A program made the translations under genes and the position numbers. The notes below the pieces were generated by a model. That model was not told where the DNA came from. It saw only the letters and a list, made by a program, of their open reading frames with translations, and did not search any database. A stretch of DNA of 64,000 nucleotides. It comes from Monodelphis domestica. Its lineage: Eukaryota; Chordata; Mammalia; Didelphimorphia; Didelphidae. The stretch lies in assembly GCF_027887165.1 (NCBI RefSeq), contig NC_077234.1:164203877-164267876 (forward strand), written 5' to 3'. This document shows, piece by piece, positions 32,210-44,574 of this stretch. Numbering within the stretch: the stretch's first letter is position 1; every line of letters begins with the position of its first letter.

Positions 32210-32408
32210 TATCAGGGAAAACTTTCTAACAGAGTTGGCAAAACCTGGAATGGGCTTATTTGAGAAGCTGTAGGATCCATTTCACTAGAGATCTTTTGGA
32301 AGAAGCTGGGTGAATTCTTGCCTGTTCCTTTGGAGAGGAGGGTTCTTCCCCAGGTATGGTCTTGACTAGATGGTCTCTGAGAGTTCTTCCAATTCTGAGA
32401 TTAGGGAT
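32210..32408 (+). mobile_element. CR1/L3-like LINE 3' end
   Basis: 'gttggcaaaacctggaatgg', 'aagaagctgggtgaattctt', 'cttgactagatggtctctga' and 'gagttcttccaattctgaga' resemble the 3' end shared by amniote CR1 and mammalian L3 elements. Confidence 0.65.
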
Positions 32409-32429
32409 ATACGAGATCTTTTTTTTTAC

Positions 32430-32520
32430 TGATTTGTTTACAGAAGTAACATAGTATGCAAGTTTAAAATCAAGAAGCCAAGGGTTCACATTCTGTCTAA
32501 CCAGCTGGGCAACCGTCCTC
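32430..32520 (+). mobile_element. MIR-like SINE fragment
   Basis: 'gtaacatagtatgcaagttt', 'gccaagggttcacattctgt' and 'ccagctgggcaaccg'. Weak. Confidence 0.4.
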
Positions 32521-32529
32521 TACGGTCAT

Positions 32530-33464
32530 CAAGCAATACTTTGGGGTTTATCTATTAAGTTAAAGAAAGGGTGCTCTGTGTATGGGTAAAGGGAGCTGAG
32601 TTCCCTTTCAGGAAATTCTCCCCACTAATAAAATCGCAGATCCTTTGTGTATTCATATACCAATGCCTATGAAGCAACTTCTGAAAAGTTGATCATGAAG
32701 AAGCTATATAATTAAAGTAAAACATTCTATAAGAAAGGATTCAGGAGAGGCAGTCTGGAAAACAACTATTAACTTTAAGACGATATTCTAAAAAGAGCTT
32801 AGGAAGAGTTCCATAATATATAATTGGTGAACAAAAGTTTATGTAACTTATTAGACAGATCAGTGTTGAACACTGAAAGTCATGTGGAATCTTCAGCATA
32901 ATTGTTTATGTTTTAAATAAATATTTTCTTGATGCTGCTTTTTTAAGCTTCACTATCACTTCCCTATGACCCCACACATTCCCTAAACTCCAGCATATCT
33001 CCTTTTAAAGTACAGTTAACCAAAACAAATCAACACACTGGTCATGTCCAATAGCCCGTGCCTTATTCCACACCTCTAGTCCACTCTGTCAAGGAGAGGA
33101 AGTGAGCCCTTAGGAATCAGAAAGAATAACTCCTTATCACCATTCTGATGTCACTCACTGTTGTTTTTCCTTTATGTGACTGTGGCCATTAATGGAAAAT
33201 ATATAGATAAGTAGAAAGATAGAAACTCCCACCATTCAGAAATTGCAGAAGGGAAAAGTTTCTACTGGGAACTCCTATTTTTACTACCCAAGAAACCAGT
33301 AGAGTACAGGAACAAGATGGGTGTATTAGAAAACAAAATAACACGGATATTACTTTGATACACTTTGGACCAAAGACTTAAAAAAAAAGGTAAAACTCAT
33401 TTCAAGACGAAATACTTCCTCCTCTTCAATACTATTTTATTCTAAACAACTAAAGTACCCTGTT
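32530..33464. other. unique intron sequence (0.93 kb)
   Basis: No exon or named repeat before the homopurine tract. Confidence 0.45.
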
Positions 33465-33465
33465 T

Positions 33466-34070
<605 letters not shown>

Positions 34071-34079
<9 letters not shown>

Positions 34080-34112
34080 CAAGAAAAGACAAGAAAAGAC
34101 AAGAAAAGAGAA
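34071..34112 (+). repeat. 'aagaaaagac' decamer array
   Basis: Three to four tandem copies at the right shoulder of the homopurine tract. Confidence 0.85.
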
Positions 34113-34254
34113 AAAGAAAACCTCATAAAAAATGAACATGATCAAGTTAAACAAATTCTTATACTGGCCAAGTCCAAAAATACAAGTCTTATTCCAAATT
34201 TTAGGTCCATAATTCTCATTCTTCTTGACTTCTCTCAAATCTTTGTAGTCACTG

Positions 34255-34783
34255 CAGATCACTCTTTTTTCTCCAACGTGACCCTGCTCTCTTCTACTGG
34301 TTTGAATTTTCCTTCTCTGTCACCTTTGCTAGATCTGTATCCAGATCATGTCTGCTAACCACTGGTGTCCCCCAAGGTTCTATCCTGAGCCCTCTTTCTC
34401 TTTAGGCTATTTTACTTGATATTTCATTAGCCCCTATGGATTTAATTATTGTCTCTAAGAAGGCGAATCTCAGATCTACTTGCCCACCACTAACCTCTCT
34501 CATAACCTCTAGCTCCACATCTCCAACTCCATATTGGCATCTCGAAGTAGAAGACCCACAGACATTTTACAACTTGTTATGTTCCAAACTGAACTCATTT
34601 TCTTTCCCCTCCCAAATCTTCTTCTCTTCTGAAAATCCCTATTACTGCTGAGGGTCTCGTAATCCTCCAGTTACCTAGATTCACAACCTAGATATCATCC
34701 TCAGCTTCTCACTCTTCCCCCTGAACCACCACAACCATATCCAATCAGTTGTCAAGTTCTGTTATTTCTACAATTGTAACATG
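34255..34783 (+). mobile_element. CR1-clade (L2/L3-type) LINE, part 1 with reverse-transcriptase remnant
   Basis: Near 34363-34395 the plus strand encodes TGVPQGSILSP, the conserved reverse-transcriptase motif preceding the catalytic YADD region, which is destroyed here. Then 'ccaaactgaactcattttct' and 'cctagatatcatcctcagct', the usual L2 ORF2 C-terminal sequence. Non-functional: stops and frameshifts throughout. Continues at 35043. Confidence 0.78.
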
Positions 34784-35042
34784 CTTCGTTGTTGTTAGGT
34801 CATTTCACTCCTGTCAGACTCTGTGACCCCGTTTGGGGTTTTCTCTTGGCAAAAATGCTGGAGTGGCTTGCTATTTCCTTCTCCAACTCATTGGACAGAT
34901 GAGGAAACTAAGGCAAACAAGATTAAGTGACTTGCTCAGAGTCACACTGCTAGTAAGTGTCTGTGACCACATTTGAACTCAGGAAGCTTAGTCTTCCTGT
35001 CTCCAGACCTGGTATTCTAACCACTGTGCCACCTAGCTGTCC
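34784..35042 (-). mobile_element. MAR1-type CORE-SINE inserted in the LINE, antisense
   Basis: 'gttgttgttaggtcatttca', 'gtttggggttttctcttggc', 'cagatgaggaaactaaggca', 'gtcacactgctagtaagtgt' and 'ccactgtgccacctagctgt'. Full length, so younger than its LINE host. Confidence 0.94.
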
Positions 35043-35805
35043 TAGGTCTCTCATTACAAAGGTAGAACCTACCTCTCCTCTGACACTGCTGCTGTCAAGC
35101 CCTCATTTCCTCACTCCTGGATTATTGCAATAGCTTAATGGTGGTCTCCCTGCCACAAGTCTCTCCCTACTCTACTCCATCCTCTGAAAAGTTTTTCCCA
35201 AAGCACAAGTCTAATCATGTCACCAAATCCCCCATTCAATCAACTCATTCTCCAGGATCACACCTAAAATCCTGTTTGGTTTTTAAAGCCATTTAAATCC
35301 TCCCTTACCCCCCTTTACTTTTCCAGTCTATTTACATGTTACATCCCTCAAGATGTTCTTCAATCCAGTGCCCCTGGTCCCTTTGCTGCTCATCACGCTC
35401 TCCACTCAACTTCCTGACACTGGCCATCTTCACTGTCTGTCCCCCATGACTCTGACTCTTTCCATCCTCATCTCTACCTCTTGGCTTCCTTTAAGGCTCA
35501 GATAAAATTCTGCCTTCTACCAGAAGTCTTTCCCAGTCGTTAAAAAGAATGCCTTCCTCCAGTGACTAGCCCCAATTTATCTTCCATATATCTTGTTTGC
35601 TCAGAACTGGTCGCATGCTGTCTCCCCTATTACACTGTGAGCCCCTTGAAAGTGGTTCCTGTTTTGTTTGTTTGTTTGTCTTATCTTTCACTGAATCCTC
35701 AGCCCTTAGTACCTTGTCTGGCACAGAGTAAACAGCACTTAGTAAATGAACTTCCTAACAAAGGACTTAAAATGTGCTTGTTGACTTGACTTCATCTTTG
35801 GCCCT
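35043..35805 (+). mobile_element. CR1-clade (L2/L3-type) LINE, part 2 and 3' end
   Basis: 'cctggattattgcaatagct', 'tctaatcatgtcaccaaatc', 'tgccttctaccagaagtctt', 'attacactgtgagccccttg', 'ggcacagagtaaacagcact' then 'tagtaaatgaa'. With part 1, roughly 1.3 kb of one element. Confidence 0.82.
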
Positions 35806-35889
35806 TTTGTGGAATTGCAGTTTGGCACTGCAGAGCTCAGTATTCTAAAGCCTTTCAAAACAGCTTTTTTTTTCCTTGCTGGGGGTGGT

Positions 35890-36222
35890 GTATAAATTTG
35901 TTCTCTCTCCATTCTCACTTCATTCCATCATGGCTTCTCAGAAATATTCCCAGTTTCCACTGAAACGATGTATTTTTTCTGATGTAATAATATTCCATTA
36001 AATTCAAATACCATCATTATTCAGCCATTTCCCAACTGATGGACGCTCCCTTAGCTTTTAAGTTTTTTCTACCTTGAAAAGAGCCATCATAAACAATTTC
36101 ATTGGTGTGTCGTTTCTCTCCTTTGATCTCTTTGGGGAATGATACTGCTGGGTCAATGAGTAAGTACAATTCAAGAGCAAAGTTCCAAACTGTTTTCCAA
36201 TTCACTGTTTCACCAACAAAGA
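35890..36222 (-). mobile_element. L1 3' UTR, antisense
   Basis: 'ttcagccatttcccaactga', 'tggacgctcccttagctttt', 'gatactgctgggtcaatgag' and 'caaactgttttccaattcac' are the reverse complement of the L1 3' region seen at 40.5 and 55.1 kb. Confidence 0.78.
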
Positions 36223-36413
36223 GTGCCTCCAACCTTGACTTTTACTAGCTGTATGATCTTGGGCAAGTTACAGCATCTTAGGCTTTTGTTTTCCTTTGTG
36301 TGAAATGGTAATACTAAGGCTCCTACCTCACAAGACTTAAATGGATCAAGTGAGATAATGTATATGATAACACTTTGTAACTCTAAAGCATTATAGAAAT
36401 GCAAGCTATTATT
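36223..36413 (+). mobile_element. MIR/THER1-type SINE
   Basis: 'tactagctgtatgatcttgg', 'ggctcctacctcacaagact' and 'atagaaatgcaagctattat' in MIR order. Head missing. Confidence 0.82.
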
Positions 36414-37058
36414 GCACAGAATTCTCAGAGACCCTTCTAAATTTCTCTTTTTTCTTATACAGTTTCAGCACTCAACCTAAAATGGTGTGTTTATTTTGGA
36501 AGCAAAGTTAGCCTTGGGGGATATAACCCAGAAGCCAGTTGGTAGTGATGGCATTCTGAAACTAGACTGTCTCTGTCTCTTCCCCAAAGACGTGATAAAC
36601 CCATCAAAAGAATCACTGTTTTAGAACTACATACAGAACGGCTATTACTAAGTGAATGAATAAATTCCAAAAAGAGCTTCTAAAGTCTCAGTACCTGATT
36701 CCAAGAAAAATCGGGGAGGAAACAATATCAAGTTACAGGGATATTTCAAACATGATTTCAATCTAGACAGTTGATGCCAAACTATAATTTTCAACGGTCT
36801 TGGCTCTGCTCACGTATTGACAACAAAGCATCATCTGTTGGCTCAAGGGAGGCTTCTTGCTTCTTCCACCTAGTATTTCTTCACTTCAGATTCTGCCATC
36901 TTTGTATTACATCCAGGTTACTCAACCTGCCTCACTCATCTTACTACTAAGATCTCCTTGCTCATCTACCAAGAATTCAACTTGAATCCTGAAATCCATT
37001 TTAAATCTCTTCGATTGCAAAGTCCAAAGAATTTTGGACCCGTCACTGAAACCTGTCG
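36414..37058. other. unique intron sequence
   Basis: Nothing recognised. Confidence 0.45.
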
Positions 37059-37059
37059 T

Positions 37060-37320
37060 GCCTCTGCCAGTTTTGATTGATGAGCCTACCATCTTTGCAG
37101 TTATCCAGACTTGAGAGCTCGGTTACCTTTGATCCTTCCTTCTCCCTCGTCCTCTTCTATAATCTAATCTTTGTAAAATCTATCTTGCCAGTTTCATTTC
37201 TGTAACTAACATCAATCACCTCCTCTTCACCGATGCTGCTGGAGTCATCTTCTGGGCTCATCTCTCACCTGAGCTAGTTCAATTGTGTCCTGAATGCTGT
37301 CCTCGCCTCCAGCATTTTTC
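37060..37320 (+). mobile_element. L2-like LINE relic (weak)
   Basis: C/T-rich with 'tgatccttccttctccctcg' and 'agttcaattgtgtcctgaatgctgtcc', similar in order to the L2 ORF2 tail but badly decayed. Confidence 0.4.
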
Positions 37321-37384
37321 CAATCAATCATATATGAATCATTTGGTATGTCTATGAATAATTATAGAAAATCCAGAAGATATA

Positions 37385-37635
37385 AAGTATATAAAGAGGT
37401 CATTTAATAGAAGGAGAAAAGGCATTAGCAATTGGGAGGTTTAAGGAAGGTTTGAGTTATGACTTAAAGGAAGAAAGGAATTTTATGAGGCAAGAGCGAG
37501 GCAGGTTTGGAAAATGGCCAGTGAAAAGGTACAGGGGTGGGAGTGCTATGTATGAGGAACAGAGAGGAGGCCAGTTTGGCTGGATCAAAGAAGTGAGGGA
37601 AAGGGCATAATGCACAATGTCTGAGTCAGGTTATA
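37385..37635 (-). mobile_element. CR1-clade L3/L2-type LINE, antisense, part 1
   Basis: 'taaggaaggtttgagttatg', 'aggccagtttggctggatca' and neighbouring blocks of the antisense L3 layout. The same element seems to continue at 38290-38550 after two SINE insertions. Confidence 0.68.
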
Positions 37636-37885
37636 AAGGGCAGCTAGGTGGAAGAGGAGATAGAGTACCCGGGCTGGAGTCAGGAAGACTCATCTTTCAA
37701 GTTCAAATCTGGTCTCAGACACATATTAGCTGTGTGACCCTGGGCAAGTCATTTGACCCTGTTTGCCTCGGTTTTCTCATCTGTAAAATGAGATGCATAA
37801 GGAAATGGCAAACCATTCTAGTATCTTTGACAAGAAAACCCCAAATAGGGTCATAAAGAACTAGGTGCAATTGAAAAACAATAAC
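37636..37885 (+). mobile_element. MAR1-type CORE-SINE
   Basis: 'ggctggagtcaggaagactc', 'gttcaaatctggtctcagac', 'gtgtgaccctgggcaagtca', 'ggcaaaccattctagtatct' and 'aaaccccaaatagggtcata'. Followed by a (GAA/GGA)n purine stretch to 37935. Confidence 0.93.
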
Positions 37886-37994
37886 AAAAAAAGAAGGAGG
37901 AAGAGGAAGAGGAAGAAGAAGAAAGAAGAAGCCAAACAGAAGATTTTATATTTTAACCTAAAGGGTTAGAGAGACTGAGTTCAAGTGAACAGTC

Positions 37995-38250
37995 TGATAT
38001 GATGGAGCATTGAGCCTGGATTTAGGAAGATAAGTTCAAATCCAGCCTTTCATACTTATTGGCTCAGTGACTCTGGGAAATGGTCACTTAAACCTTTGTT
38101 TGTCTCAGTTTCCTTAACTGTAAAATGAGAATAATAAGAGCACCTACCTCACAAGTTGTTGTGAGGAGCTAACGAGATAATATTGTAAAGTGCTTAATAG
38201 GGTACCCAGCAGATAGCAAGAGCTATATAAAGGGTAGCTGTTCTGTTCTT
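37995..38250 (+). mobile_element. MIR/THER1-type SINE, full length
   Basis: 'gagcctggatttaggaagat', 'cagtttccttaactgtaaaa', 'cctacctcacaagttgttgt', 'ttgtaaagtgcttaatagg' then 'gcaagagctatataaaggg'. Confidence 0.9.
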
Positions 38251-38289
38251 CTTGTTGTTGTAATCTGTGCTTAAGAGAAATCCTTTCGG

Positions 38290-38550
38290 CCACTTTGGAG
38301 AGGATGAAATGGAATGTGGAGAAACTTTCAGCACATAGACTAATTAGGAATCCATTGTAATTAGTCCGGAGAAGTGATGAGAGCCTGAATCAAGGGAGCA
38401 GCCTTGAGAGTAGAAAGAGATTGGAGAAGTTGCTGTAGAAAAGAACCACAAGCTCTGGTGAATGAATGGATAGATGCAATGCAAGGAATGAAGAATGACA
38501 TAGAAGTGACAAACCAAGGAGTCAGAAAGAATGGCGGTGTTTTTGACAAG
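38290..38550 (-). mobile_element. CR1-clade L3/L2-type LINE, antisense, part 2
   Basis: 'gccactttggagaggatgaa', 'agaagtgatgagagcctgaa', 'gaagtgacaaaccaaggagt' follow the L3 antisense order after the part ending at 37635. Confidence 0.6.
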
Positions 38551-38554
38551 AACA

Positions 38555-38640
38555 GTCGGTCAGACACTCAGCAAGCATTTTTCAAGCACTTACTAAATAT
38601 CAGTAAACACTAGGCATAAAAAGAAAGGAAAAAAGCACTA
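38555..38640 (-). mobile_element. L2-type LINE fragment, antisense
   Basis: 'gacactcagcaagcattttt', 'caagcacttactaaatatca' and 'ctaggcataaaaagaaagg'. Confidence 0.6.
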
Positions 38641-38739
38641 ATACACTGAACCTGGTTCTGCTACTATTTTTTTTTATGAATAAAGTTAATTCATTTTTTT
38701 CTTCTTTCACTCTACCAATACAATTTAAATAACTCCACT

Positions 38740-38875
38740 TCTCTGGATACAGATAAAATCTCAAAGAATATCTTCTATTTGTCCAGCAATGATTATCAAT
38801 CCCATTTTATAGATTAGGGGGAAAAAAGGCACAGTGGCTAAGTGATTTGCCCAGGTTTATACAGATCTGGGAAAG
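38740..38875 (-). mobile_element. MIR-family SINE, antisense
   Basis: 'tcaatcccattttatagatt', 'ggcacagtggctaagtgatt' and 'tgcccaggtttatacagatc'. Confidence 0.68.
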
Positions 38876-38907
38876 AAAGAAAAAATCAATAACAGAAATC
38901 AATCAAA

Positions 38908-39040
38908 TAAACCCATCTCAGATACTTACTAGCTATTTGATCTTAAATAAGTCCCTCAACCTCTCTTCAGTTTACTCACCTGCAAAATGGGGGCAGGTTG
39001 ACTCAGTGGCCCCCTCTTTCAACTCTAAATCTATGTGCTC
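38908..39040 (+). mobile_element. MIR-family SINE fragment
   Basis: 'tcagatacttactagctatt', 'cagtttactcacctgcaaaa', 'tgggggcaggttgactcagt', ending 'ctctttcaactctaaatcta' (MIR3-type). Confidence 0.72.
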
Positions 39041-39818
39041 CAAACCATTCATATTTTCAGACTCTGAGGCCATCTCCATCTCTTTAACTATTTGTGCTTT
39101 CCATCAACTATACTTCTGCCACTCTCGATTTTTCTGTTTCAATGTTTAAATAGAAAGATCTAAATATTTCCTTTAGTCAGCCACCAGTTAGTTAAAAGAA
39201 AAATGTTCTGGTTATGGACTTCATAACTTAAGTAGAATACAAGAAAACTTGAAAAGGATTCAGACAAAACCTTATAAACACAATTAGCTTAACAACATGA
39301 GATTTAAAAAAAACTTAGTTGCAGAAGGAATGTTCTCTTTCAGCTCTAAAATTCTATGCTTTTATTTATCTGAGGAGAAAAGAAATGAAGATGACATGTG
39401 GGCTACAATGGTCTCTACCATGAGGATACAACTTGAGAAACAAAAAAGGCACAGTGGTGGTTTAGGCTAGGACTGGTGTTTAGGGAGGAGAATTAAGCAT
39501 TCTAATGAGTTACCAAAGGAACTTAGGGAAGCTCTTTCTCCTGAGGTTTTTAATAAACAGGCTAGTTTCTTATGTGTCTTGGGTGGTGATTTGACTCAAC
39601 CCCACCCTGTCTAAATATGCATTCTCAAAGTTCCCTTTAGCTTACCACTCCAACAAAAAGCTTGTGCAATTGAATAGCTTATTTACATGTTTCTTAATTA
39701 AGTTGCTAGTAAATCATTTAGAAGCCTAGTTACTTCTGCAGTGCCTCCCTTACATGGTAAAAAGACTTAGAAAACAAGAACTGAGCACCTGATTAACATT
39801 ATGTAAAGGTAACAGTGG
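39041..39818. other. unique intron sequence
   Basis: Nothing recognised. Confidence 0.45.
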
Positions 39819-39819
39819 T

Positions 39820-39988
39820 TTGGAATCTGGAGCTCTGAAATTGCCATCCCTGTGATGGAGCAGTGTACTTACTACCTGTGTATCCTTGACTGAGTCAAGT
39901 CACTTAAGCTCTCTAGGAGTTGGTTTTCTGACCCATCAAATGAAGAGGGCGGCTTAGTTCTCTACAGTTCCTTTCCAAGTTCTCCCAG
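39820..39988 (+). mobile_element. MIR3-like SINE
   Basis: 'tggaatctggagctctgaaa', 'ggcggcttagttctctacag' and 'ttcctttccaagttc' end in the MIR3 manner. Confidence 0.65.
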
Positions 39989-40448
39989 ACAACATTCTTC
40001 TTTTATGAGCACGAGTGACACAGAAGGACACATAATACTAAATAGCTCTGATGCCAGGAATACGATGACCTCCCTCTCAGCCCCATCATCATACAATAAG
40101 TCGCTTCTTCAAAGGTGAATAATGATTATTTACACTATTTCACACACAAAAAAACAATGAAGGCCAAAAGAAGCCTTTTAACTGCTGCTAAGTGTCCTTT
40201 CTTGCTCTTTACAACCTCTTTTTATATGGTTCCTCCCTTTATTTATGAACTAACTTTATTTTTAAAGTTTCAAAGTAAATATGAAGAATGCTCCATCATT
40301 TGCAACTAATTAAATCCACAAAATTATTATCTAGGGGGCACTTTCAGTAGGACAATTTTTTAACTAGATCTGAGATTTCACTGTGTAGAGAGATCCCATT
40401 AAGAAGATTCCTTCTAGTATTTGTTTCTTTATTCTCTATATATGAATA
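39989..40448. other. unique intron sequence
   Basis: Nothing recognised. Confidence 0.45.
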
Positions 40449-40449
40449 T

Positions 40450-41035
40450 ATGTATGGAGGGGATACTGGAAAACTGACACTCTAATTCACTGTTGATGGA
40501 GTTGTGAACTGATTCCACCATTCTGGAGGATGACTTAGATCTGTGTCTAAAGGGCTATAAAAGAGTACATATCATTTGACCTAGCAATATCATTATTGGA
40601 TATGTATCCCAAAGGGATTAAAACCAAAAAGGGAAAGGTCCTATATGTACAAAAATATTCAAAGCCCCTCCTTTGGGGGGCAGGGCAAAGTATTAGAAAG
40701 CAAGGGGATACCCATCAACTGGGGACTGGATGAGTAAGTTATAGTGTATGATTGTGATGGAATACTATTGAAATGAGAAGGAGGAAATTAGAAAAACCTG
40801 GAAACATTTATATGAGCTGAAACAGAGTGAAGTAAGCAGAACCAGTAGAAAAATGTACACAGTAACAATTCGATGAACAATTTAACTATTCTCAGCAATA
40901 TAATGACCTAAAACAATCCCAAATAACTCCTGATGAAAAATGTCATCTACTTCCAGAGAAAAAACTGGAGTCTGAAACCAGACCAAAGCAACCTTTTTTC
41001 ACTTTATTGCTAATTTGTTTTTAATTTTCCTTCCA
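40450..41035 (+). mobile_element. L1 3' UTR, older subfamily
   Basis: 'ctaattcactgttgatggag', 'tttgacctagcaatatcatt', 'ggggatacccatcaactggg', 'gagtgaagtaagcagaacca', 'atgatgaacaatttaac...'-like. Same region as at 55.05 kb, distinct from the younger copies at 7.1 and 29.8 kb. Confidence 0.8.
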
Positions 41036-41448
41036 CAAAAGGATTAATATGTATAAATGTTCCACATGATTGCACATATAAAAAAATATATCAAAACTAA
41101 TGCTCTTTAGTTACATCATCATCAATTTATACTTGGTTATATCCTCAGTTTTATACTAATCCACACTAAAAAAAGTATTTTATTTTTCTCACATTCATAT
41201 ATTATAGTGTTAAGGAAATAAGACGACATCACTAAATTTAGCAAGAATATGCCTTTATGGCACTATTGCATGAAAGGAAGATGAGAAGCCAGAAGTGCAA
41301 CTCTCCCCAAAGGATAACAAACATTGTGAGATTCTTAGACTTTCCAAGAGAACAAAGATTGGACAATTAACATTAAAAGTTTGCAGAGAAAAACAAGATA
41401 TAACCTAGATTGCAGTAGATTATCAATTATAGTAATAAACAGAGTGGT
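41036..41448. other. unique AT-rich intron sequence
   Basis: Nothing recognised. Confidence 0.45.
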
Positions 41449-41449
41449 G

Positions 41450-41605
41450 CCTCTCAAATCTGGAATCAGAGCCAGAATTTCTGGATTCGAAGCCTGCCTG
41501 TGTGAACTTGGGAAACTCCCATTACCTCTTATAGGGTTCATTTGTAAAATGAAGGGCTTGTGTTGGATGCCCTTTGAGGTCCCTTCCAGCTCTTAAAAAT
41601 CTTTA
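41450..41605 (+). mobile_element. MIR3-like SINE
   Basis: 'gtgaacttgggaaactccca', 'gggttcatttgtaaaatgaa', 'gggcttgtgttggatgccct' and 'gaggtcccttccagctctta'. Confidence 0.75.
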
Positions 41606-42200
41606 AGCCTCTAGTGCTACTATTCAGACTTTTCCTTTCAAATCATTTATTCTCTTATTATTTGGCATCTTCCTTTCAAACCGCCCTTTTTTCTTATCTT
41701 CCTCCTTCGTCCATTTAGGATTTCTCTCCCCTCCTCTATTTCTTTCCTTTATTTCTGGCTATCACCATGAATTCCCACTCTCCTCTACTCTATCTTCCAC
41801 TGCTTGAGTCAGCATTATTCCAAAGTACCATCTCTAATAGCAGAATTGGTGGCAGCAAGTAATAAAGGATAAGATAGAGGGAACAAACCAACTATTAACA
41901 AAAGCACTGGGCTGATGGCCAAAGTCACTATCTCATTCCATCACTTTCATGTTCTATCCATTCTGCTCATTTGGCCCAGAGTTCCTTCTCCATGCTATGA
42001 GCAGATGCCTAAATGCAGGGATTGGGTCAAGAGACCAAAACTTGAAAGGTCACAGAAGGAAGTGAGAAGAGAGTTGACTGGGTGCAGTGTCCAGGGAGTC
42101 TTGAAAGGTTCATTTTGCCTTCCACTGAGAGTCAGACCAGAGCAGTCTGACATCACAATGTGCTATCTATGCAGCAAAAGAAAATCACTATAGTCTATAT
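41606..42200. other. unique intron sequence, pyrimidine-rich at its left
   Basis: 41630-41810 is C/T-rich. The 92-codon plus-strand frame at 41915-42193 has no support. Confidence 0.45.
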
Positions 42201-42204
42201 GCAG

Positions 42205-42740
42205 AAATATGTCAGTAAGCATTTAAGGGGCTCCTCTGTGTGAGGCACTATGCTGTGATTAAAAAAAAAATAATAAAGATCCTGCCCCCAAGGGCTCACA
42301 ATCAAATGAAGTAAATAGCAAGCAAACAAATATTTACAAATAAGCTATATACAAGATACCTGGGGTGAGAAAGGAGGGAAGACACTAGAATTCCAAGAGT
42401 TTGGGAAAGGCTGCCTGTAAACAATGAGGAAACCAGGGAAACCAGCTGACAGAAATAAGAGGGAGGGTATTCTAGGCAGGGGAGATAGACAGGGGAAATT
42501 CCTGGAGTTTAGCTATGAAGTGTGTCATTTGTGGAATAGCAAAGATGTCAGGGTCACTGGAATAAAGAATCCATGTCAAGGAATAAGGTATGAGACTGGA
42601 AGGTAGGAGGGAATTAAGTTATAAAGGGCTTTGAATGACAAATAAAGGATTTTGTAGTTTGTCCTAGTAATAGGGAGCCACTGGAGATTATTGAGCAAGA
42701 GAGAATGCCTCACACAGTGGCATGGTTGGAATTGAACTTT
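42205..42740 (-). mobile_element. CR1-clade L2/L3-type LINE, antisense, 535 bp
   Basis: 'ctgcccccaagggctcacaa', 'gcaagcaaacaaatatttac', 'ctagaattccaagagtttgg', 'aagttataaagggctttgaa' and 'agggagccactggagattat' occur in order, one of the better-preserved copies here. Confidence 0.82.
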
Positions 42741-43420
42741 ACAAAAAGGAAACCCAGGAAATCAACTCCATGTAAGCAGAGCTAGCAATCAAGAACCAGA
42801 GTCTAGATGGATTTAAGTTCTAAGGGAATACAGATTTCTATGCTGGAAGAACTGAAGCATGTTGAGAAAAAATGGAGAAAGGACTGAGTTTCTTTATCTT
42901 ATTCACTCATATCACGGAATAGATTTCCTACCTACTTTTAAGTTTTCCCTAGAAAGTTTTTTTTTCCTCTTTATTGACAAACAAAGGCATTGATTGTGAG
43001 AGAAGAGCATATTTGAGTATGAGGGCAGACAATGATCCTACTTATTGAATTCTCTTGTTATTTGTAGTTGTGTGCCTTAATTAAATACTTTGCTATTGGA
43101 TTTGTGGTTCCTGAATTGTCTATAAACATAAAAAGAATGACAGTGATAGAAGTTCAGCCCAGGATCTCCCATGATTGATGACCCCAAATCGCTACCTCTA
43201 ACCAGTCAAAAGGAGCAATGAGATCCAGAATCAGAATACACAGCAGACCCAAATCACATGAAATATCACAAGTTTTAGGTTGAGGTGCAAGCCGGTATTA
43301 CTTACTAAACTAGTGTGTTAGCCACCCATTGGTCATTGTTCCTATAGAGAAAATATGTTTCAAGTTCCAAACAAATGACTTTCAAAAGACTTCTTAGAGA
43401 ACTGATCATTTATATTATAC
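42741..43420. other. unique intron sequence
   Basis: Nothing recognised. Confidence 0.45.
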
Positions 43421-43430
43421 ATATATATAC

Positions 43431-43520
<90 letters not shown>
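43421..43520. repeat. compound microsatellite (CATA)n-(TA)n-(GA)n
   Basis: ACAT repeats to 43446, TA repeats to 43480, GA repeats to 43520. The overlapping minus-strand frame is an artefact. Confidence 0.96.
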
Positions 43521-43523
<3 letters not shown>

Positions 43524-44465
43524 AGATCCTATTTCTCCTCCCTCCCCACCTCTCCCCACTCACCCCGCAAAGGGTGACTTTAGAATGTTCTTCTACCCAC
43601 AGAGTAGTTTTTCAGTAACTTTGGTGGGGAATCCATAACTAGATAGAAAAGTTTCACCATTAACCTCTTCTTCCTCTTAAGAGGCAAGGAATAATAATAC
43701 CTCCTATATATTTGTTCAGCTACAAACTTATCTTTTAGCCCAATGAACTTTCCAAATCATTTCTAGCCATTCATTACTCTCAAAAACACACAAACGTTAC
43801 CAACAACTGAAATAGGTACTGTTTAGGCAAAACACAATTCTTTAAATTGGCATGGTTAAAGAAAACATCATGTGCCCATTGCCAGCATAGAGGGAAATGG
43901 CGGTTTACCCTGAAAGTATAATGAAAATTGAAACATAACCATTCTTCATTTTATCTACTCCCTGAATTTTTCTCTATTATAAGCAACATGTCTTGTTTTA
44001 CAACATGATGAACAGGGAAATAAGTATTATAATATCTGATATGCTATGACAATATCATATGAAAGCCTATATCCTATCATCTGCCTTCTTGGAAGGGGGA
44101 ATGGGAGAGAGAGGAAAAAAGAATGAGACAGATTTTTTGACATAGCTAATGTGAGAATTTGTTTCTCTTGGATGAGCACATTTTGATTATAATCTACTAC
44201 ATATTTAAAACAAATCACATATATTACATTATAGTTATATTACATATTATATTTTGCATAAAAATAAATGGTAGTTCAAAAAACTACTGTGTGATCATAA
44301 GTAATATTAAAAGAACTTAACTTTAATAAAGGGTACCCTTTGAACTTAAAAAATTAGTCTTTTAGGGGAGAGAAGGATGTTGATCTAGACTTGTTGTCAA
44401 TGGAGGTGAACTTTCAGTGTGAAAACTCCCTCCGCCAATGCAATTGAGTATTTCATCTTGTCTAA
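43521..44465. other. unique intron sequence (0.94 kb)
   Basis: Nothing recognised. Confidence 0.45.
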
Positions 44466-44467
44466 CA

Positions 44468-44562
44468 CAATGACTCGACTGTGGTCATGGAGTTAGTGTG
44501 TGGCAGTGGCAGGATTTAAATTTAGGTCCTTCTGACAACCTACTACACTACGTTGCATACAC
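44468..44562 (-). mobile_element. MIR-like SINE fragment, antisense
   Basis: 'gtgtggcagtggcaggattt' then 'aaatttaggtccttctgaca' and 'acctactacactacgttgc'. Confidence 0.62.
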
Positions 44563-44574
44563 AGCAGCCATACA

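Noticed and set aside
43360-43563. 67-codon frame with alternating Ser-Leu and Ile-Tyr
   Set aside because: Artefact of the compound (GA)n/(TA)n microsatellite.
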